Below are positions 30,734 to 40,224 of a stretch of DNA of 64,000 bases, one piece after another. A model generated the notes under the pieces. It did no database searches. It worked only from the letters and a program-made list of their open reading frames with translations, and was not told the origin of the DNA. The position numbers and the translations under genes were made by a program. Every line of letters starts with the position of its first letter. Positions within the stretch are counted from its first letter, which is position 1. This DNA comes from Megascapheus bottae (lineage: Eukaryota; Chordata; Mammalia; Rodentia; Geomyidae). Location: contig JANJXV010000039.1 of the NCBI GenBank assembly GCA_024803745.1, forward strand, positions 10,025,001-10,089,000. Direction: 5' to 3'.

Positions 30734-30869
30734 GTTCATTGACCAAGATTTCATGGTGATTCAACTGGCCTTGGCCTTGTCTTTGGGGCACAAGATCCAA
30801 ATCTTTCCTTTCACAGGCAAGATGGAAGGGATGCTGGAGGGGAAAAAAAAAAGTTACCGTTTTCTAAGC

Positions 30870-31690
30870 ATCAGCAAATTGAAGTGTGCGGGTCTAAAGG
30901 TAATTGTATTAGGCAACATTCTAGCCCTCCACTAATGGCTATGAGCGCCCCAATGATAAAGTGTGTACGTTCCAATGATTATAGAAATTTTATTTTCATC
31001 TGGTTCTTAGATTGCTATAAATATTTCCCCATTTACCAAATAAAGTGGTTGCAATGTAGAGATCATAGCTTGTGCAATCTAAATTTGCTTCTGACGGCCG
31101 GCAAATTATAGACTACAATATAGGATCAAACAGTAGTATGGATAACTTAAATAAGTAAGCCCCGAGGACAGAGGCTGCTTAAAACTATGGGGGCATAGAA
31201 TAAATGGGGGGAGATTTAGTAAAGCTATCGCAGATTCCAGCAGATAAATTATGCTCTGCCTTCTTGTATCTCTTTGGGACTGTACTACATAAATTATGAC
31301 CAAATATAATTTAGACTATCAGCCTATATTTCGGAACATCCATCTTGTACATTTTAAGTACAAAATTACCATTTTGCAGAAGTATCAAATTGAGACAAAT
31401 TTTTTTTCCATCTGTGCATTTAACTTCTGCATTACTTTATAGCAGCTAAAGGGTTCGAGAAGACCTCATTATCTTCCAGAAGGGACGTTCACCCTCGCCT
31501 CTCTATAACTGCATTAAGATCTACATAAACGGGAATAAAGTTCGAGGGACAGTGGAATTATATATTCTTTCTTAAATGGAGATGTAACTTTGAGATAAAA
31601 CTGCCCCCTTCGGCTGCTGCTTCTTCTTCTTTTCGAATAAGACTGTTTATAGATTCAGACTTGCTGATGGAAGCAAACTATATTCAGGCA
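30870..31690. promoter_or_regulatory. Candidate conserved non-coding block, about 800 bases
   Basis: Long repeat-free AT-rich block: GGTAATTGTATTAGGC, TAGATTGCTATAAATATTTCC, GACGGCCGGCAAATTATAG, GCTTAAAACTATGGGGGC and CTTTATAGCAGCTAAAGG. CpG-rich words (GACGGCCGG, GTTCGAGAAG) survive in AT-rich DNA. Longest uninterrupted candidate in the window. Confidence 0.42.
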
Positions 31691-31724
31691 AACTGAATAC
31701 ATAATACAAGACATAACACAAACG

Positions 31725-31934
31725 TACACCTGTCATTTATCCTAACCTACTCAGGAGACTGAGATTTGAGGATCCTGGTTTGAAGTCAGCTGGGGGCAGG
31801 AAAGTCTGAGAGCCTCTGATTTCTAATGAACTACTCCAGAAGGCTCCAGGAGTGGAGATGTGGCTCATGTGGTAGAGTTCCAACCTTGAGTGAAATAACA
31901 CAATTAAGGGGCAGAGCCTAGGCCCTGAGTTCAG

Positions 31935-31936
<2 letters not shown>
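31725..31936 (+). mobile_element. Composite 7SL/tRNA SINE
   Basis: CTACTCAGGAGACTGAG, GGTTTGAAGTCAGC, GTGGCTCATGTGGTAGAG and CCCTGAGTTCAGGAC. 5' end shortened. Confidence 0.85.

Positions 31937-32004
<68 letters not shown>
31937..32004. repeat. (CT)n(CA)n compound microsatellite at a SINE tail
   Basis: About 23 CT units joined to about 10 CA units directly after the SINE. Confidence 0.95.
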
Positions 32005-32285
32005 AGCAAATAGAAAGAAAAGGAAAAGATAAGAATGACTAACTGAATCGTTGAAAACATGATTGGTTTTCTGGCCTAGGAATTGTGGCTGATGGTTGAT
32101 GCCCTAGAGCTGGGAGCCTACAGGACCTGAGGTTTGAATGTAGAAAGTAAATGGCCCTGTTTAGTAGAGCCCCTTGTGTGTGTTTTGTCAGGAAAAGCAG
32201 CAGGTGAATTCACTATGCCTCTGGAACTCAAGCATTTCTTTGCTCTTTGAACCGATACCTCAGTTTCTCTACCGACTTTGGAAAT

Positions 32286-32512
32286 GAAAACCTCTTAGGG
32301 GGCCGGGAATGTGGCCTAGTGATTGAGTGCTCACCTAGCATGCATGAAGCCCTGAGTTCAATTCCTTGGTACCACAGACTCAGAAAAAGCCAGAAGTGGT
32401 GCTGTGGCTCAAGTGGTAGAGCTCTAGCCTTGAGAATGCCCAAGGACAGTGCCCAGGCCCTGAGTTCAAGCTCCAGGACTGGCCAATTTTTTTTTTAAAG
32501 AAAACTTCTTAG
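32286..32512 (+). mobile_element. ID + right-half dimer SINE with target-site duplication
   Basis: An ID-like monomer (GGCCGGGAATGTGGCCTAG…CACCTAGCATGCATGAAGCC) is fused to a tRNA-like right half (GTGGCTCAAGTGGTAGAGC…TTCAAGCTCCAGGACTGGCC) with a T-rich end. GAAAACCTCTTAG at 32286-32298 and GAAAACTTCTTAG at 32500-32512 flank it: a 13-base duplication with one mismatch. This is a second SINE architecture that lacks the 7SL half. Confidence 0.88.
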
Positions 32513-32673
32513 TTAACCTTTAACCCTAGATGTTCCCCCCTATTGTCTGATTCTAGGTCTTTAGTGAAAATAGTCAACTTATTTACTCTTCCTTCAGAGC
32601 AGAGAGCTCAAGGTGACCAAGTCCCCTGTGTTTCTCCTCGACAGTGCATGGGTGCAAGCAAAAGTTCATTGTT

Positions 32674-32903
32674 GCCAGGCACCCGTGGCTCATGCCTGGC
32701 ATCCTAGCTACTCAGGGGGCTGAGAGCTGAAGCCAGTTTGGGTAGGAATGTCCATGAGACTCTTATCTCCACTAAACTATTACTACTAAAAAGAAAAGAA
32801 AAGGCCAGAAGTGGAGCTGTGGCTCAAGTGAACTAGTCTTGACTGAAAAAGCTCAGGGACAGCATCCAGGCCCTGGTTCAAGCCCCAGGATTGGCACCCA
32901 AAA
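32674..32903 (+). mobile_element. Composite 7SL/tRNA SINE with A-rich mid-linker
   Basis: CACCCGTGGCTCATGCC to GAGACTCTTATCTCCAC, an A/G-rich linker (AAAAAGAAAAGAAAAGG), then GTGGCTCAAGTGAACTAG with part of the A-box region deleted, and CAAGCCCCAGGATTGGC. Confidence 0.86.
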
Positions 32904-33188
32904 TAAACAAGCAATGCAATGCAGCTAATGGTCTTTCCTGAGCAAAGCTGCTGAGAGTCAGAGGAATGCATCAAAGGAAAAGGAGGATCTGCTTTGTGCA
33001 GGGATGGGGGAGAAAGGAAATATGATGTAGGTTCTTAGGGTTCCTTTGAACAGTGTCTCTTTGTTACTCCATAAATCTAGGGGTTCAGGAAATACCCTTG
33101 GGGCTGGGGAGTGATAGGTGTGACCTCTGCCTTGGCTTGTGTCATGTCGAAATCTGTGGTTTAAATGGCAAGCTAGATCTTTTTATTT
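32904..33188. other. Unassigned unique sequence
   Basis: No repeat recognised. Confidence 0.4.
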
Positions 33189-33421
33189 GGGCCAATACTG
33201 AGGCTTGAACTCAGGACCTGGGCCCTAGTCTTGAAACTTTTTTTTTTCTTTTTCTCAAGGACAGCACTCTCCTATTTAAACCACAGCATCACTTCTTGGC
33301 TTTTTGGTGGTTCACTGGAGCTAAGAAGTTCACAGACTTTCCTGTCTTGGCTGGCTTTGAACTGCGATCCTCAGATCTCAGCCTTCTGAGTAGTTAGGAT
33401 GCCAGGTGTGAGCCACTAAGC
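33189..33421 (-). mobile_element. Composite 7SL/tRNA SINE
   Basis: ACTGAGGCTTGAACTCAGGAC, a T-rich linker expansion (T10 C T5 C), CCTATTTAAACCACAGC (A box mutated) and a full left half to CCAGGTGTGAGCCAC. Confidence 0.86.
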
Positions 33422-33444
33422 CATGTTCTTTTTTTGTTTTTGTG

Positions 33445-33719
33445 GGTCATGGGGCTTGAACTCAGCCTGGGTGCTGTCCCTGATCTCTTCAGCTCAAGGC
33501 TACCTCCTTACCACTGGGCCTGGGTATTGTCTCTGAGCTCTTCAGGTCAAGGCTACCACCTTACCCTTGAGCCAAGCCTCACTTCCCATTTTCTAGAGGT
33601 TAATTGGATATAAGAATCTCAGGTCATTTTTGTGCCTGGACTGGCTTTGAACCTTGATCCTCAGATCTCAGCCTCCTGAGTAGCTAGGATTACAGGCGTG
33701 AGCTACCGCACTCGGCTAT
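33445..33719 (-). mobile_element. Composite SINE, 'CTTCAGCTCAAGG' subfamily, with internal duplication
   Basis: GTCATGGGGCTTGAACTC, then the segment GCCTGGGT…TCTTCAGCTCAAGGCTACC…TTACC appears twice in a row (about 33470-33525 and 33525-33580). Then ACTTCCCATTTTCTAGAGG and a complete left half. Other copies have the segment once. Confidence 0.88.
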
Positions 33720-33837
33720 AAGGCATGTTCTGGAGAGCAGCCTGATTTCTCTCTATAGATTCCATCTTGGTCATGCACAAAGGTGTTTTATATTGGCCAG
33801 TGCACTGCTGCTATGGCTGCATTTGGAAAATGAAGTC

Positions 33838-33950
33838 TTGGGTAGAGGAGGAGGAGGAGGAAGAAGAGAAGGACGAAGAGGAAGAAGAGAAGGAGGAGGA
33901 GAAGAAATAGGAGGCGTAAGGAGAGGAAGAGGAGAAGGAGGAGAAGAATG
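33838..33950. repeat. (GAG/GAA)n purine tract
   Basis: About 110 bases, nearly all purine, of GAGGAG/GAAGAA repeats. The overlapping Ser/Leu-rich or Glu/Gly/Arg-rich frames are its translations. Confidence 0.92.
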
Positions 33951-34329
33951 CGCCCTCCTTCTTCTTGGAGCCACGTGGATTTCTGATTTTTGTTTCCCAT
34001 CTCCATCTTAGCTGCTGGATTGGGGAGGGGGCTGTCGTGGAGAGAGGTATGACCCCCACGCGCGGACAGCGATTGTGCCCTTGTTGGCTTGGTCCCCTGT
34101 TTGTTTTTCAAGCCCAGAACAGTGACCTCTTGTAAGCCAGTGCTTTTTGCTTTTACAAATCTCACCGACGGTTACAAAACAGCCCTCTTGATTCCTTCCC
34201 TGATTAGCTTGAAGCTTGACAGGCTTCAAGCTTCTCCCTCTCTTCTTTCGCTCTTCTCTTTCTTCCTAATAGACATGAAACAGGGCAGTCAATAATGTTT
34301 TTACTTGTCTTCCCGCTTCTCTTCTTCTG
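33951..34329. other. Unassigned unique sequence
   Basis: Contains CpG-bearing words (CCCACGCGCGGACAGCG near 34052) in otherwise ordinary DNA, and GCTTGAAGCTTGAC…CTTCAAGC inverted words at 34208-34232. Confidence 0.35.
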
Positions 34330-34710
34330 ATCATTTCAGGCGGGTTTGACTGCAGGAAAGTCAGAAGGGAGGTTACGATCTGAAAAGTTCAGCCAAATGT
34401 TATCAGCCCTAGAGATATTGCTAAAGAGAAGGCCCCCCTCCACCCCAGCTGCCCCCAGCCCTGGGCGACCTCAGCCAATAATAGCTGAGATTCACCGATA
34501 AACTTCACCCGCCTGTCAAAGATCCAGGCTTTTTTTTTTCTCTTCTTCCTTCTCCTGGTTCTTCTGTAAACGCAAACACCTGTATCCAGTCAAGCTCTTT
34601 TTCCCTGTCATTCTCATCGGTTCCTTGAAGAGGCTGCCAGAATGTTCTGAGCTGTGATTTGATTTATAAAGTGAAGGATTGCTCTGAAATCTTGCCACCC
34701 ATGGGAAAAA
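34330..34710. promoter_or_regulatory. Candidate conserved non-coding block
   Basis: AGCCAAATGTTATCAGCCC, CTCAGCCAATAATAGCTGAG (a near-palindrome at 34471-34490), CACCGATAAACTTCACCCGCC and CTGTGATTTGATTTATAAAG. A C-rich run and a T10/TTC run break it into sub-blocks. Confidence 0.4.
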
Positions 34711-34727
34711 AATGGACAAAAATGCAC

Positions 34728-34728
<1 letters not shown>

Positions 34729-34780
<52 letters not shown>
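34729..34780. repeat. (GT)n microsatellite
   Basis: About 24 GT units between two unique blocks. Confidence 0.95.
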
Positions 34781-34782
<2 letters not shown>

Positions 34783-35070
34783 CGGGTAAGATCGTAGCTC
34801 TTAGACAATGGTGAAATGGACTGGCTTCTTTTAAATTACATTTCTGAATGCAGGGCACTAATTCTTCAAGCTGTGGGAAATAGAGATTGGGGGTGTCTGG
34901 GAGAGGGGAAGAAGGTGGGGGAGAGAATTCAACATGCTTTTATTATCGGGAGTTTCTATAACACTGGGGTACTTGTTGGAGCTTTTTTTGTTTTTAAAAA
35001 AAAATGTGATTAATTAGATCAAGGCAGCTAATAAATGGTGCATGGCCCCAAATTGTGAAATAAACTTTCA
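34781..35070. promoter_or_regulatory. Candidate conserved non-coding block
   Basis: TTTTAAATTACATTTCTG, GTGATTAATTAGATCAAGG and GCAGCTAATAAATGGTGC are homeodomain/TCF-like words (GATCAAGG) in repeat-free DNA. Probably continuous with the block before the GT run. Confidence 0.35.
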
Positions 35071-35596
35071 ACGAGTGCCAGGAGAAAAATGGTACAAAGG
35101 CCAATCTACTGGCTTGTGATGGATCTCAGATTTTTCTTTCCCTCTGCCCTTCTTTTCCTCAGGTGAAAAACTGGTAAATTTCCATGCTCTGATGGTCTGC
35201 CATCTGCCATGGTGGTCTGGAAGGGAAGAAAGGGATGTGACAGAATTCCAGTCTTCCGCCTCCCGCTCTCCTGGCCTGGCTGGAAATGCCCACATGGACT
35301 TCTATTTACATGGTACCTTTCTTCCCAAGACTAGGAAAGATGGGCCCTTGTCTAGGTTGATTTATTTGGTGCCATCTTGTCCCTCTTGCTGACTCCCCTC
35401 TCACACCCCGTGGTGGGTTATGTGTGTGTGTGTGGTTAGAGCTAGGTACAGGGGAACCAGAAGGCCTCAGGTGTTGGGTTCAAAGCCAGGAGTTGAATAT
35501 ACAAGAATTAGACGTGGGATCAACTGGCCTCTGCTAAATTTGCAAACTATGCTTTTCCAGAGCCTCAATGTACCCCTGTGTTCAAAGACAGCCATG
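35071..35596. other. Unassigned unique sequence
   Basis: Short frames on both strands only. CCCCTCTCACACCCCG at 35395-35410 recurs exactly at 38040-38055. Confidence 0.35.
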
Positions 35597-35812
35597 GCTA
35601 GGAATGGGTTACCCATTCATACCTGTCACCCTAGCTACACTGGAGGCTGAGACCTGCGGCATTGTGGTTCTAAGTCAGCCATGGCAATAAAGCCCAAGAG
35701 ACTGGATTGACAATTAAGGAGCAAAATTCTAGATGGGAGGTATGGCTCAAGGGATAGAACCAGAAAGCTTTGTGAGATCTGGAGGCTTTGAGTTCAAGGT
35801 CTAGTACCAGCA
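35597..35812 (+). mobile_element. Composite 7SL/tRNA SINE, diverged
   Basis: CATACCTGTCACCCTAGC, GGAGGCTGAGACCTGCGG, TATGGCTCAAGGGATAG and TTTGAGTTCAAGGTCTAG. Confidence 0.8.
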
Positions 35813-35848
35813 TTAAGATGGATGGAGGGAGGGAGGGAAGGAGGGAGG

Positions 35849-35882
<34 letters not shown>

Positions 35883-35893
35883 AAGAGAGAGGA
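35813..35893. repeat. (GGGA)n(GA)n purine tail of a SINE
   Basis: Begins GGATGGAGGGAGGGAGGG, then GA repeats to 35892, directly after the forward SINE. Confidence 0.92.
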
Positions 35894-35904
35894 CTAGTTG
35901 ACTT

Positions 35905-36130
35905 GGTTACTATTTGGGGGGGTTGATTTTTATTATATTCTTTAAATTTTTTATCGTAAAGATGATGTACCCAGGGTTACATTAAATAAGGTAACGAGTG
36001 CATTTCTTTTTGAGCAGTATCAGCTCTCCCCTTGTTTTCTCTTCTTTTCCCCTCCTGACCCCCCTTCCCCACAAGTTCTACCGTCTGTTTTCAACCTAGA
36101 GTCTAGCGAATAGCATCGCTGGATTACTTT
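35905..36130 (-). mobile_element. LINE-1 3' UTR fragment (probable)
   Basis: Read on the minus strand it has a G/A-rich segment, then GTTACCTTATTTAATGTAACCC and GTACATCATCTTTACG and an A-rich end. This follows the order of the LINE-1 3' ends at 38471 and 60690 (…AATGTAACTGTAACCCC…ACATTACC…). No target-site duplication found. Confidence 0.5.
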
Positions 36131-36647
36131 CCTTTTGTCCTACCATTTCTGTGCTTTCTCTGCCCCTCCCCCACTGGTTTCTTCTCTTTACAGGACATAC
36201 TAATATTCCAAGATGCTGACATAGGTGATCCTGGAGTGAATGAGGCTGAAATTCCCTTCCGATTTTCTAAGAGATGACACGAGAGATGATGTATCGCTCT
36301 CCATTCAATTCCTTCCAAGCATACAGGGTTAGTTCTTTGAGGATTTTAATTCCCGTGCATCACTGGAATTGGAGAGAGGATGACCATGCTTGGTCCCAGG
36401 TCAACGGCCTGGTATCCCATCTGGATATGTGGGAATCTGACCTCTTGGATGAATGGCTGCATTCATGACAGGTCTTCCCTTGTCACCAGCTGAAGCCACC
36501 CCCACCTTGGGAGTGGTTGGCTGAGTCAACAAAAGCCCAACAGCTCGATTCATATAGGCTTCCAAAGGGACCATGTAAGATAGGTCAGTACCACCTCATT
36601 AATATGTATTCTGTTGTTATGAAAGAATTCACATTTTTTTTTCCTTT
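36131..36647. other. Unique sequence, unassigned
   Basis: Evenly composed repeat-free DNA (CATACTAATATTCCAAG, GATTTTAATTCCCGTGC, GTTGGCTGAGTCAAC). Possible conserved non-coding DNA. Nothing diagnostic. Confidence 0.3.
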
Positions 36648-36722
36648 CTAGAGCCAAGGACCAAACTCAGGACCTTGCACTTGCCAGGCCAAGTACTATT
36701 CCACTGAGCTAAATCTCCAAAC
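36648..36722 (-). mobile_element. ID element, near-classic form
   Basis: Minus strand reads TGGAGATTTAGCTCAGTGG…GGCAAGTGCAAGGTCCTGAGTTTGGTCCTTGG (given in parts), matching the rodent ID consensus more closely than the family SINEs here. No long A tail. Confidence 0.8.
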
Positions 36723-36782
36723 CAAGAATTCTCTTTCTATTCATTTAGGTTGAGTGATGTCAAAATTAAAATCTCTAGGGGA

Positions 36783-36813
36783 TTATTATTATTATTATTA
36801 TTATTATTATTGA
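36783..36813. repeat. (TTA)n microsatellite
   Basis: About ten TTA units. Confidence 0.93.
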
Positions 36814-36898
36814 ATTCAGTCCCATTCACATTTGCAGTTGGTCACCATCGGTGTTAGGTGCATGTTGTTGGGATGTCAGCTCCCCGGTGCTCAGCTCT

Positions 36899-36942
<44 letters not shown>
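36899..36942. repeat. (GT)n microsatellite
   Basis: About 21 GT units, followed by TGCATGCCTGCACACGCGC. Confidence 0.95.
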
Positions 36943-37139
36943 GCATGCCTGCACACGCGCTCTTTCCTGTGAAAGGAGAATTCACAGTCACTGCACACTA
37001 GCCTCTGACAATGAAACTCCAGCCATCTTGGGGGAAGGAGGTGTTGCTTTTACCCCTGCTGAAGATTCCGAGCGAGAAAGAAAGAGAGTGAGAGAAGTGT
37101 GCCCATGTCATCCCGCAGCCTCCCCCCCCAACAAGAACT

Positions 37140-37932
37140 AGTCTCCTTTCACATTGACCTTTGAGACTGCGTGTTCAGTAATGTCTCTAGTTTTGCTTGG
37201 TTAAACCTGGAAAAATGTTCTTCCAGATTGAAGCGGCTCTCCATTTATTTCCGAGCATCCTGTCTCTGACGTAATGCTGTCTGATTTTTATGGCCTCCTT
37301 GGTCTGTGCTTAGAGTTGAATAATGCCTGTTGGAGCAGGATGTTTCACCTAAGGCAACCACGAGGCAGGGACAGAGTCCCTCCGGGCTTCTTTAGCTTGT
37401 GCTTGGGGAAATCCAGACAAATGAATGTTTTTTGTTTTTTTTTTTTTAAATCCCCCCTTCCTTCATATCTCTCACAAAAGAAGAGAGAGATGCAGCGACC
37501 ACGGCGAAGGTTAACATAACAATCTTCTCTTATTACGATGATTTATGTGTGCATAACTTCCCCAGCACAATGTCATCTGCGAGGTCTTTAATTGGCAGAC
37601 TTCAGGGACCACAGGGGAAGATGACGGAGTTTCTGCTGCCATCCGTGGCTCAGCTCCACCGAGGAGGTCTAATAAATCTCAGGGGAAGGAAGGCAGCAGT
37701 CAACTTTTAAACTTTATTAACCTGATCTCTGCTAATGAAATACAAAAGATGAGGCTGGCGATTGTCGATGGTGGCTGATGGCAGATCTTGTAATTTTGGC
37801 AAACGACAGCCTAGGGTCTTCCAGCTGTTTCTATTCAAAGACAACAAGGCTGCCATGCGCCGTCTTTCTGACCTTTGTGACAGCCATTGGTTGTGTCTTG
37901 CCACATGGAACATGCTTGTGTATTTGTAGGGA
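37140..37932. promoter_or_regulatory. Candidate conserved non-coding block, about 790 bases
   Basis: Repeat-free except a T13 run at 37435. The densest part is 37505-37930: TTATTACGATGATTTATGTG, GGTCTTTAATTGGCAGAC, CTTTATTAACCTGATC, GCTAATGAAATAC, GGCGATTGTCGATGG and TTGTAATTTTGGCAAACGAC. Several CpGs are kept. No splice-like exon or recognisable peptide. Confidence 0.42.
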
Positions 37933-38063
37933 GGGAAAAAAAAGGTGTTTTCTTGTGTGACTATCTTTTTATGCCCTGAGATTAAAAGAGAACAAAAAAG
38001 TTGTTCTTTTGGTCACAGAGCTGGGTTCAAATAAATGCCCCCCTCTCACACCCCGCTTTTTAG

Positions 38064-38225
38064 CTGTGCCAGTCCTAGGGCCTGAACTCAGAGCCTCGGC
38101 ACTGTCCCTTAGCTTCTGTGCTCAAGGCTCAAGATTTTCCTGCCAGCTGCCTTTGAACTGTGATCTGCAGACCTCAGTTGCCTGACTAGCTGGGCTTACA
38201 GGAGTGAACCACTGGTACCTGGCTT
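38064..38225 (-). mobile_element. Composite SINE with internal deletion
   Basis: GTGCCAGTCCTAGGGCCTGAAC, CTGTGCTCAAGGCTCAAG, then a jump past the A box and linker to TTTCCTGCCAGCTGCC and GACTAGCTGGGCTTACAGG. Confidence 0.83.
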
Positions 38226-38456
38226 CAAACAAGTCAAAATGTTGGTAAATTTCTGGAAGGGAGAGAAGCAAGAAGGATGAAGACGACATCTTCTTTGATG
38301 TCACGATTTTTAATGTGAGAGTCTCTTCCAGGAGTGCATAGACTTTCTGAAATTCTGACAGGTGACGTTGGGACAAGCTAGACTCACAATATCTAATACC
38401 AGACCTCAGCTCCTGTGACTAGCAGTTTCCAAACTAAGATCTCAAACTCCTTACTG

Positions 38457-38470
38457 GACACTGAGCTTTT
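38457..38470 (+). repeat. Target-site duplication, left copy
   Basis: GACACTGAGCTTTT. The identical 14 bases are at 39605-39618. Confidence 0.9.
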
Positions 38471-39604
38471 TAAAATTTTTTATTGATGGGGTAATGTATA
38501 GAAGGGGTTACAGTTACATTCGTCAGGTAGTAGGTGTATTACTTTTCGCACATTGGTACCCCTTCTCATGTTTTTGTCCCCATTTCCCTCCCTTTTCTCC
38601 TCCCAATCATCTTGTTTTCTCTTCTCTTCCTATTTCAAACAAACAAATAAACGCATATACAATATACCAGGTAACAAAGTCAGATACAGTAACCACATGA
38701 GATTAACCGTAAGGGGCAAAAAAGAGAAAAGAAATAACTGCACATAAAACATTGAGAACAATAATCACAAAGATAAAGCTCTTGTTTCCATATCCTAGAG
38801 TTTATTTCATTTAGTCTCATCCTATATGACCACATGTACATAGCCTTTGAGCTATTGTGATCCTCTGCTAGGAGAATCTTAGATGTGTACTAATTATTAC
38901 GAATGAGGGAAACCATTGAGTCGATGTTCCCTTGGGTCTGGCTTACTTTATTTAATATGATTTTTTTCCAAGTTTTTCCATTTCCTTGCAAATGGGGTGA
39001 TTTCATTCTTTCTGATGGCAGCATAGAATTCCACTGTGTATAAATACCACATCTTCTTGATCCAGTTTCTACTGAGGGGCATCTGGGTTGGTATCTTAGC
39101 TATGGTAAATAATGCTGAAATGAACATTGTTTATAGTTTAATAAGTTTAATAATAGTTTAATAGTAAGTTTGATATGTCCTTGTTTCTGGACTTTGGGTA
39201 AATGCCAAGGAGTGGGATTGCAGGGTCATAGGGGAGCTCTAGGTTTAGTCTCTTGAGTAATCGCCATACTTCTTTCCAGACTGGTTGAACAAGTTTATAC
39301 TCCCACCAACAGTGTAGATCCCTTCTGGCTGCATCTCTGCCAGCATCTGTTGTTATTAGATTTCTTGATCATGGCCATTCTAACTAGAGTGAGGTGGAAT
39401 TGCCAAGTTGTTTTGATTTGCATTTCTTTTATGGCCAGAGATGTGGAGCATTTTTTCATGTGTCTATAGGCCATTCTTATTTCCTCTTCAGAGAAGTTTC
39501 TATTTAAGCCTTCAGCCCACCTTTTAATGGGATGGTTGTTTCTTTGAGGATTTGTTTTTGAGAGATTCAATTTTTTTGAGCTGTATATTTTAGGTATGAG
39601 GCCC
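38471..39604 (-). mobile_element. LINE-1 (L1), 5'-truncated, minus strand
   Basis: An insertion of about 1.13 kb bounded by perfect 14-base target-site duplications. On the minus strand it starts inside ORF2, passes the ORF2 stop near 38948, and has a 3' UTR of about 480 bases ending in a poly-A-signal-like AATAAA and a short A-rich tail next to 38471. In L1 orientation the duplication begins AAAAGCTC, as expected for L1 endonuclease nicking at TTTT/A. Truncation of this sort leaves a dead copy. Confidence 0.93.
38948..39604 (-). pseudogene. L1 ORF2 C-terminal fragment, frameshifted
   Basis: The first frame carries KRWAEGLNRNFSEEE and [18 protein letters not shown], the conserved region after the reverse transcriptase. 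Near 39315 the frame shifts to [11 protein letters not shown] and LPYDPAIPLLGIYPK. It shifts again, in an AT-rich duplicated patch near 39120-39165, to MFISALFTIAK and WYLYTVEFYAAI, with the stop near 38948. The endonuclease and catalytic reverse-transcriptase parts are absent. Confidence 0.9.
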
Positions 39605-39618
39605 GACACTGAGCTTTT
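39605..39618 (+). repeat. Target-site duplication, right copy
   Basis: GACACTGAGCTTTT, identical to 38457-38470. Confidence 0.9.
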
Positions 39619-39781
39619 GAAGCAGTTTGGATAACTCACATCTTGGCACTTATTTCCCAAATTATATTCTACTAGTAACACAATGTCTTTAGATTTTGGT
39701 TATCCTTAAAAGTGGATTCTATGTCAGGAATAGAAGGGAAGTGGTTTCTTATAATCTCCAGAAGGGAAAAAGAAAGGGAGG

Positions 39782-40174
39782 TGTGAATGGTAATTTTATG
39801 CTTCAACTTGCCTGGGCCTATGGTATCCAGACATGAACCCAAATGGTTATGGTTCAGAGTTCTCTGGTTGTTTCTTCCAGGGTGTTTCTTGGAAGACAAA
39901 TGGGTTTCAGAGGAAGAGATTGCTCTCCTTCATGTGGGTGGGCCTCAACCAATCAGCTGAAGGCCTGAGCAGTGTTGGTGATGCCCCTCCTCTGGGCAAG
40001 GGGGAGCCATGCCAGAAGACAACTTCAGATTTCAACTACCATATGGGTTCCTCTGCCCTCTGGGCTCCCTGCAGATCGTATACTTACCACTCCCCATGAT
40101 TAGGCAAGCAATTACCCCAAATTATCTATAACCTCTCTTTCTACCTATCATCTATCCATCTCTCTTATCTGTCT

Positions 40175-40224
<50 letters not shown>

